A DNA stretch of 64,000 bases from Candidatus Mycoplasma liparidae (lineage in GTDB: Bacteria > Bacillota_I > Bacilli_A > Mycoplasmatales > Mycoplasmoidaceae): the NCBI GenBank assembly GCA_009884515.1, contig RHHX01000002.1, forward strand, positions 124,001 to 188,000. Reading direction: 5' to 3'. Under the pieces are notes generated by a model that saw nothing but the letters and a program-made list of their open reading frames with translations, was not told where the DNA came from and made no database searches. Of this stretch, positions 56,001 to 64,000 are shown in pieces. Position 1 is the stretch's first letter. Every line of letters starts with the position of its first letter. The position numbers were made by a program, and so were the translations under genes.

Positions 56001-57850
56001 GCTAAAACAACTGACGATTAACGGGATGCTCGTACCTTGTTTTTAATAAGTCAGATTCTTAATCAAGCTAAAACTTTAAAAAATGAAATAGATAATTTGA
56101 CTTGTTTTTAATAAGTCAGATTCTTAATCAAGCTAAAACATGCTTCATATGGAAAATTAGCACAAAGAGTTTTTAATAAGTCAGATTCTTAATCAAGCTA
56201 AAACTTTATAGCTTTAAAACCAGCTGAAGCAACAGTTTTTAATAAGTCAGATTCTTAATCAAGCTAAAACATAATTTTATTACCACTTTTTATATTTGAA
56301 GTTTTTAATAAGTCAGATTCTTAATCAAGCTAAAACAATGGTGATGGTGTTATAGAAACATGTGATGTTTTTAATAAGTCAGATTCTTAATCAAGCTAAA
56401 ACACCTATTACTGAACGCTTTGTAATCATGTAGTTTTTAATAAGTCAGATTCTTAATCAAGCTAAAACTATTGTTAACGGTATTAAACAAGCAAGTTTGT
56501 TTTTAATAAGTCAGATTCTTAATCAAGCTAAAACTTAAGGTCGCCTCTTTTCATGCATCAGTGTTTTTAATAAGTCAGATTCTTAATCAAGCTAAAACAA
56601 AAATAACACTTATTTCATCACCTTGATTGTTTTTAATAAGTCAGATTCTTAATCAAGCTAAAACAGCTGTTCTATCGATACTAAGCACCGTACCGTTTTT
56701 AATAAGTCAGATTCTTAATCAAGCTAAAACAATGATCTAATTAATCGTATTGTTCCAACGTTTTTAATAAGTCAGATTCTTAATCAAGCTAAAACTTGGA
56801 TTACAGCAAGACATTTAATTACCTTGTTTTTAATAAGTCAGATTCTTAATCAAGCTAAAACTTTATTAAGTCGTCGATCGATGGGTGTTTAGTTTTTAAT
56901 AAGTCAGATTCTTAATCAAGCTAAAACTTAATTTTTTTAGTCTTATTAGCACCTTTAGTTTTTAATAAGTCAGATTCTTAATCAAGCTAAAACAAAAATC
57001 GTTGAAATAAAACATTAGAATCAGTTTTTAATAAGTCAGATTCTTAATCAAGCTAAAACCTAGAGATTGTAGTTCTTTAATCGTCGTCAGTTTTTAATAA
57101 GTCAGATTCTTAATCAAGCTAAAACAAAAATGGTCTGACACCTTTATCTAGAAGGTTTTTAATAAGTCAGATTCTTAATCAAGCTAAAACTAAACTATGA
57201 TACTCCTTTATTAACGACAAGTTTTTAATAAGTCAGATTCTTAATCAAGCTAAAACTGTGAATATTTATTATTTATTAAGTTATTCGTTTTTAATAAGTC
57301 AGATTCTTAATCAAGCTAAAACACCAGTCGATAACGAAATATAGGTTCCTATGTTTTTAATAAGTCAGATTCTTAATCAAGCTAAAACTTACTTTAATGA
57401 AGAAAAATTGATTGATGCGTTTTTAATAAGTCAGATTCTTAATCAAGCTAAAACAATAATGGTGTAAATAATTCTGTAAAAGTAGTTTTTAATAAGTCAG
57501 ATTCTTAATCAAGCTAAAACTCGGCATATTGTTGTAAAACAATAGCATCTGTTTTTAATAAGTCAGATTCTTAATCAAGCTAAAACTAACTGAATGGTTG
57601 ATAGTGCAATGATAATGTTTTTAATAAGTCAGATTCATAATCAAGCTAAAACAGACTAGATAGAGCTGAATATATCGGAGGAGTTTTTAATAAGTCAGAT
57701 TCTTAATCAAGCTAAAACTGATCAACTTAGATATAACCTGTTTGATTGGTTTTTAATAAGTCAGATTCTTAATCAAGCTAAAACAAAAACATCGTTAATA
57801 TATATTGATGATTGGTTTTTAATAAGTCAGATTCTTAATCAAGCTAAAAC
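50040..57850 (+). CRISPR. Type II CRISPR array, 119 repeats and 118 spacers
   Basis: The 36-base repeat begins gtttttaataagtcagat and ends tcttaatcaagctaaaac. I counted 118 spacers: 106 of 30 bases, 11 of 29 and one of 28, which agrees exactly with the total length. Only two repeats differ: 55776-55811 (ctgaaac at the end) and 57617-57652 (attcat in place of attctt), both in the leader-distal third. One spacer is present twice (54096 and 54822), one pair differs by one base (53766, 55416), and four pairs are diverged homologues. No spacer matched this window convincingly by eye. Confidence 0.97.
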
Positions 57851-57887
57851 CTAAAACTCATAATATTTTTAATCTATTTGTTAAAAA

Positions 57888-60800
57888 TTAAATAATTTTA
57901 ATGATGTTTATTTTTTCTGTTTTCAATTTAGAAAATGTACTAAAGGGTTTTTGTTGTGGCACATTTTCTCCATGAATAGGTGTGTATTGTAAATAACCAT
58001 TAGTTTTATGACAACCTGTTACTCTATATAAGGAATTTTCAATAGAATATATAGTACCTATTTCTATAATATCAATAATAATATAACCTTCTTCATCTAA
58101 TTGTTTTATATGATCATCAAATCAATTTACATTAAGAAATTTTTTCTTACCTTCTTTATCCTCAATTAAATAAATACATTTAGGAGTTAATTGTGTTACG
58201 AATGCATTATTAGAAATTTTTGATAAATTCACTCCGCTTGATTTTTCTCCAATAAATGTAAGTCTCGAAATATCCGCTTGTAAATTATCATCAGATATTT
58301 TCACACATCCTTTTAATATAGCTAATCTAAAATCTTCTTCATCTTTAAACTCATCCATATATTTGCTAAAAGGATTTATTTTCGGATTAGTTGAATCATA
58401 GTATTTGTTTCATATTTTTTTAAGTGATTCAAAATAATTATTAGCATTAAGACACTTGCTCTCTTTATATGATTTTCCAAAATAGTTTTTTAATTGTTGT
58501 ATTTCGGTATCTTTTAATTCTAATAAATCAAAACGGTCTTTAGTTTTATTAAGACCGTTTACTTCTACATAACCATAGATTGTTTCACCAGATAATTTTT
58601 TAGGTATTCAAGATTCGATTTTTTTCTGTTTTTCTTCAATAGTTTTGCATTTATTTAATTTACAAGAAGCTTTATGTGATAGTCATCAATTAGATTCTAA
58701 AATACTTTTTGAAAGGTTTTCTCAAATTTCATGTTTAACTTTTGATTGATCAAAAATATCTATGGGTTTCTTAGTATTATAAGCTCATTTAGCTTCACCA
58801 GTTTCATCATCTATACTTAAAATAAATGATCTTATTGTTTCTCTAAATTCCTCTATTGTTCCTAAAACAGCACAAATAGATGCATCAATACTATGATGTT
58901 CTGCTAAAATATTTCTATCTTTTTTTGGAAGATTTAAATATTTTTCTTTTCTTAATCTTTGAGTAACACTTCCGCTTACAGTTATAATTTCTAAATTAGA
59001 TAACTTGCCATAAATATTATTATCACTATTAAAATTTTCTTTCATATAACTTTTTCAAGCCTCAAAAGCAATTTTAATTCTTCTCATAATATATTGAGTT
59101 TCAGTTAGATTACGAGCTATAAAAGATCTTTCTTTCATAGAAAAATTTTCCATTTCCATGAAATTTAATTTCTTGGGTTCATCTTTTAATATTTCTTTTC
59201 ATAAAATTTTTAAATCATTAAAATTAGTTTTAGAAGATAATCACTCAATAGGTGTTTTATTTCCTTTACTACGGTTATTTTCAGTTTTTGTAATTACTTT
59301 ATTTTCTCTATTATTATTTTGACTTCTAGATATTGGTAATATGTGATCAATTTCATAGTTAGCAGGATTATCTATAATATCTAACTCATTTATTGATTTA
59401 CCATCATATAAATCTACACCTTGTTGTTTTTTTAATAAGATTATTTTTTCAATATTAACATCTTTAATAGAAGGATATTTATTTTTAATTTCAGCTTTTA
59501 TTTTTTCATTTGCTGTTTGTTCTTTGATAATTGCTTTATTATTTTCTAAACCGTTTAAAGCATATTTTGTATCATTAGTTGTTTCGATAATAATTGCATC
59601 TAAATCATACATAGAACCGTTATAAACATATTTTTTCAATACTTTATTTACTAATTTGCAACATTCACTCATAGTATTTTTAATATTTGGAGAAATGAAA
59701 TCAACGTTGTCCATTAATCGATTATTTATATATTTAATTTTTTTACCATTTTTTTCAAAAATATATTGATTCATTTCAAAAATATTGGTTTCTTTTCTAT
59801 AAAAAGTTGACATACTTTTAATATCATTGATATTTTTGTTGATATATTCCTTAAGTGCTAGTAATGAAAAAGAATGTGTTCCGCTAATATTATTTTTTTG
59901 GAAATTTTCAAGTTCTTTAGACATTGCTTTTGGAGTTTTAGTAGTAGTTACTGGGTTTAGACAACAATAAGTTTCATAATCTTTGATTATTTTTTTATGA
60001 TCATATTTTTTAATTTCTAATATTGATAATTTATAATCCTTATTAGCATTAACAAGTTCATCTTTGTTATAAAAATGAATTAAATGTTTTGATGTTATTT
60101 TATCTACATAGTAAATTTCTTCAATTGCTTTAGCAAAATCAATAAATATTAATGCTTGTCTTTTATAAAGTCTAATTAGATTTTCACATTTTTCAATATT
60201 ATGTTTTTTTCTATCTTTTGATTTAGGATAGTGGGTCAAACTATTTTTATCTAACTTTAATCAATTGATTATTTTAGTTGGAGAAGGGGGTACAAGTTCT
60301 TTAATAACATTACTTATTACTTTCTCTTTTTGTTCTGGTGTCAATTTTTCATTAGATATTTTCATCGAATTTAATTGTGATAGTAAATTAGCAATTTCTG
60401 GTAGTGATTGACATTTCAATGATCTTTGTTGTCCTGTATGAACAGGACATTTACCAATAGATTCTTCTCATAAGTTATTTACTTGTTGACCATCTTTTTT
60501 ATATACACCATAATCAGTTGTTGATTTTTCACTTCCAGGACCTTGTGAAAAATCTCTTACTCGACTGAAAATACCAGATTTAATTACTATATCATCTGAT
60601 TCATCATCTCCTAAAAAATCATTTTTAAAATTTGTGCCTTTTAAATAAGAACAATTATCTATTATTTTAACTAGATCTTTTTTATTACGTTTTAGTGAAA
60701 ATTGCATTGGTATTGCTTTATCATTTTGTTTTTCAACGTCTGAAATAACTATTCTTGCAGAAGGAGATCTTAGCTTTTTATTCTTATTTAAAATATCTAA

Positions 60801-61310
60801 TAACTCTTCTGCTACTGATAGTGAATTTTCATCTTCATTTGGTAGAGTAAAATTCACTCCTCTGAATGATAATTTAGAATATAGTACTTTAAACAATTCT
60901 TTTGGTGTTAGTTCAGTAGTCAAACCTTTAACAGCTAATTCATAAATAGGATATGCTACATTTTTTTCAACATTAGCATTAAAATTAAATATTACTTTAT
61001 ATTCTGGGTTTGCTTTTCTAATTTCACCTTTTCTTTTTCCACTTTTTATTTCAGTGTCATTAATTAAAGATATGAAATCAAGTCTTCTTTGTTTTCTTCT
61101 TGAGATAGTTCGTCTTTGACGTCTTTTATCCCCTCTAGCACCTTCACCATATCCGCCTGGACTAGTTAGTGTTTTTGGTTCTGATAATATTTGAAATAAA
61201 TGTGATTGACGATGAATAATTTTCTTAGTATCTTTATCAACTACACTAATCCCTACTGATGCAATACCTAAATCTAATCCAATTATTAATTTTTTATTAT
61301 TTTCATTCAT
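57888..61310 (-). CDS. cas9: Cas9 endonuclease (1140 residues)
   Basis: Complete, with TGA-Trp codons. RuvC-I IIGLDLGIASVG with D13; arginine-rich bridge helix RRQRRTISRRKQRR; RuvC-II AIIIETTND with E576; HNH YEIDHILPISRS with H656, ending NRSKGNKTPIEW; RuvC-III HHSIDASICA with D809. The C-terminal 330 residues would be the PAM-interacting part. Size lies between SaCas9 and SpCas9. It faces the array end with only 37 bases between, is read towards it, and has its own promoter region at 61311-61380, so it is transcribed apart from cas1-cas2-csn2. Confidence 0.96.
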
Positions 61311-61418
61311 ATTTTGCCTTTGATTTGTTCTATTTGCTCTATTTTATATCTATATTAAGTATATGTTATTAAAATAGTTTCATTTAAATTTCTAATTATT
61401 ATTAAAAATAATAATTCA
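61311..61418 (-). promoter_or_regulatory. cas9 promoter region
   Basis: About 30 bases upstream of the cas9 ATG the reverse strand has tataaaatag, a plausible -10, and caaaggc as a weak ribosome site. The rest separates cas9 from the FRG-TPR stop; both genes read the same way. Confidence 0.45.
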
Positions 61419-62774
61419 CTATATTTTCATTTTTAAGACGAATAAGATACGACTAGCAATAATATTATTAGAATTAATTTCAATTGCTTTTTTAAATTTT
61501 TCAATAGCTTCATCAAGTTTATTTTTACCAGATAAAGCTGTTCCTCAATTAGTATAGGCAGAATCATTATCAGGATTAATTTCAATTGCTTTTTTAAATT
61601 TTTCAATAAATTCAGCTTCATTAAATTGATTTTTTTTAGATAAAATAGTCCCCCAATTAGTATAGGCAAGATCGTTATTAGGATTAATTTCAATTGCTTT
61701 TTTAAATTTTTCAATAGCTTCATCAAGTTTATTTTTATCAAATAAAGCGATTCCTCAATTAGTATAGGCAAGATCATTATCAGGATTAATTTCAATTGCT
61801 TTTTTAAATTTTTCAATAGCTTCATCAAGTTTATTTTTATCTGATAAAACAATTCCTCAATTAGTATAAGCAAGATCGTTATTAGGATTAATTTCAATTG
61901 CTTTTTTAAATTTTTCAATAGCTTCGTCAAGTTGATTTTTTTTAGATAAAGCAACTCCTCAATTAATATAAGCAAGATCATCATCAGAATTAATTTCAAT
62001 TGCTTTCTCAAGTTTTTTAATAGCTTTTTGAAATTTTTTTGCTGCAATTAGTTTATAACCGTCTAAATTAAATTTTTTAGATGATAAAGAGTCAAAGTTT
62101 TGAAATATTCCTTCATCATCAGGAAATAATGAGAAAGCATTTAATCCTAATTTATCTAATCATTTTATTATTTCAATTTGTAAATCATATGATATTAAAA
62201 TACTTGAAATTTTTGCATTTAAATTTAAGGTGTCAAAAATAAAAAGAGATTTTTGACTTATTGATCTCCCGAATTTTTGATTAGTTTTAAACTTTAAAAT
62301 TTTTATATCTTCAAATTTTATTTCATCAATTTTTAGCTCTGTTTTAATTTCTTTATCATTTGTCTCAAAATAAAATATTTTAATATATTCAGGGTCATTA
62401 TCTAAAATATTTCTTGGAGAATGTGATGCTGCAAATCATAAAGAAACCAAAATATCTTCTGTAAAATCAATTAATGGTGTATCGTTACCGTAATGTTGCA
62501 TTTTACCAAATAAAGATAACTCTTCAGTTTCATTACTTAATTCTTTTTTTAAAAAAAGAATTTTATCATTAAAATATTCTTTTAAAAAAAGAAATAATTC
62601 ATTACTACCAACATAATTTAAACCTTCTTTATATTCTCTTACAAATGTTGATTCTAATTTTCATTTATCATCACCTTGACCTCTATAAATAAATTTACTT
62701 TTAGATTCCATCATTTTAGAAACTCATTTTTGAACTTCTTTAAGTGTGGTTAATATTTCTTTTTTCTTTTCCAT
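61419..62774 (-). CDS. FRG-domain protein with about 6 TPRs
   Basis: 451 residues from ATG 62774 (ATG 62780 is also in frame). FRG domain: FIYRGQGDDKWKLESTF with YRGQ at 30-33, SLFGKMQHYGNDTPLIDFTE, then about six TPRs of the form DEAIEKFKKAIEINPNNDLA and YTNWGIVLSDKNKL; one unit carries a two-residue insertion (NEAEFIEKF). A TATAAT at 62782-62787 sits so close to the ATGs that a leaderless message from 62774 is possible, although read-through from the KAP gene 60 bases upstream is equally likely. Homologue of 44118-46355. Confidence 0.85.
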
Positions 62775-62834
62775 AGACATTATTATACAATGAATTAGAC
62801 ATACTATAATTTAATATATCTTTGATATTTATTT

Positions 62835-64000
62835 TTAAGATAAAATATGAATTTTTAAAAGATATTGTAAAAATTCATAATTATTTATTTTTAATTGATC
62901 AATAGTTAAAAATATATTCTTATTAGATAATTTCTTTATAAGTTCTAAAATTTCTATATTATCATTTGAATTTAATAATTCTTTTTCTTCTTTATAGACT
63001 TTTTTTATATTTACTTCTATATTGCTATTTAATAATATTTTTAAGGACCCTTCCATATTATTAATACTCTCTTCATTATTTTTGCTTATTTTTTCTAATT
63101 TTAAAACGAGATCAATGTCAACTTGTTCCATTGATTCTAATTCTTTTTCCTTTAAAATTATTTTTTGATTAATATTTTCATCTTTTTCAGAATTAGATTT
63201 CAATTCTTTTAATTCTTCATTTAATTTTCATATTTTATTCTTATTTAAATGATCTTTATTTTCTTCTAATTCTATATTTTTAAGTTCTATTTCTTTTTTT
63301 ATTTCTTTAAGAGCAGTTTGTCAATCATATAAAACAAAATTCAAATTTTAATCCTTAGTAAAAATTTTCATTACTATTTTCATCATAGAATTATAGTGAT
63401 ATTCATTCTTCCGATAAATAATATCCATTATTTGATCGATTCCTGTTTCTATTTTATGTAAATCATCATTTATATTTCTAAATGTTTCTATAAAAATATT
63501 CATATCTTTTTCTATGTATTTAATAACTTGATCATTAACTGGTCAAATTTTTAAAAATTTTCTTAATAAGGAGTATTTGTTCTTTTTATTAAAAGAATCT
63601 TTTAAGTTGTAAACATCAATTCTTTTTTTAAGTTCTCTAGCAGTAAGTGCTTTTGTATTCAAGTGAGGAGTAGTTAAAAAATCATTAAATAATATTGAAA
63701 TATTTTCATCAAATCCCATAGTTTTTAAAACTCCAAAATAACTTTGTTCAAAAGTAAAAAAATGGCAATGTTAAATATTTTTCAATGATAGATTCATCAG
63801 GATTACTTTTATTTGTAGGATCTATCATTTTCTTTTTATTCATTGGAAGAATAAAAAGAAAATGATCTAATATAGATAATTTTTGAATAGCTTTCAAAAT
63901 ATCTCAAGAACCATTGCCTACTCTTTCTAAATTATCGAAAAAAATAATTGTTTTTGGCATTTTTTTAAAACCTTTTATTATTTCTTCAATTGATTCCTCA
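62835..64000 (-). pseudogene. KAP NTPase copy, partial at the window end and frameshifted
   Basis: Runs off the right edge. TIIFFDNLERVGNGSWDILKAI near 63950-63890, then FILPMNKKKMIDP and EKYLTLPFF. There an extra T in a T run (about 63757) breaks the frame, which resumes FEQSYFGVLKTMGFDENI. A second break lies near 63350 after MKIFTKD. The last 170 codons to IHILS* are open. It is homologous to 41777-43354, including ALTARELKKRI versus VLTARQAKKEI. It is upstream of and in line with the FRG-TPR gene, so KAP and FRG form an operon here. Confidence 0.7.

Noticed and set aside
61433..62047. Repetitive lysine/leucine minus-strand frame
   Set aside because: A shifted reading of the TPR part of the FRG-TPR gene; the real frame has the YRGQ domain and TPR residues.

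Overview
Organism: the window reads as a Mollicute (Mycoplasma-like) chromosome. It is very AT-rich, and nearly every recognisable gene only reads through if TGA is taken as tryptophan, for example in res, cas9, the tail-spike gene and both FRG-TPR genes. I cannot name the species. All products below use translation table 4.

Layout. 1-7 kb is a graveyard. It holds two decayed recA fragments around an intact leucine-rich surface protein, then a phage island with a 704-residue tail-spike-like protein, a small membrane protein and a tRNA-like 3' end. 7-15 kb is a restriction-modification and antigen region: an HNH gene, a type III mod/res pair whose mod starts in an (AG)n tract, a second surface protein behind a promoter with a (TA)10 spacer, and a GATC-type (DpnII-like) methylase/endonuclease pair whose methylase also starts in an (AG)n tract. 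As written, both methylases are out of frame with their ATG (phase OFF). 15-19 kb holds a tandem family of small membrane proteins sharing TDWKN...WGxLTLLxLGPISS, mixed with a GIY-YIG nuclease. 19-34 kb contains two inverted copies of a cassette (triple RidA-domain protein plus Doc/Fic-like protein). Between them lie a KAP NTPase, two more TDWKN proteins and a complete four-gene riboflavin operon (ribD-ribE-ribBA-ribH), which is unusual for this group. 34-42 kb holds a broken DUF262 (GmrSD-like) gene, an intact AAA ATPase-TOPRIM-HNH operon and an HsdM remnant.

42-64 kb is the main defence region. A KAP NTPase and an FRG-TPR protein stand on the left. A type II CRISPR-Cas locus follows: tracrRNA, cas1, cas2, a csn2-like gene, then an array of 119 repeats and 118 spacers. 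A convergent cas9 of 1140 residues lies on the far side of the array. A second FRG-TPR gene and a second KAP gene, cut by the window end, close the region.

How it works together: most non-metabolic content is defence (type II CRISPR, two R-M systems, AAA/TOPRIM/HNH, KAP/FRG, Doc/Fic, an Abi-like HEPN protein) or variable surface antigens. Many modules occur as one good copy plus one or more broken copies. Several CRISPR spacers come in diverged pairs whose differences fall mostly at third codon positions, which suggests repeated sampling of related phages at the same coding sites. The strongest candidates for an undescribed system are the repeated KAP plus FRG-TPR module, the AAA-TOPRIM-HNH operon, and the TDWKN membrane family linked to GIY-YIG nucleases.
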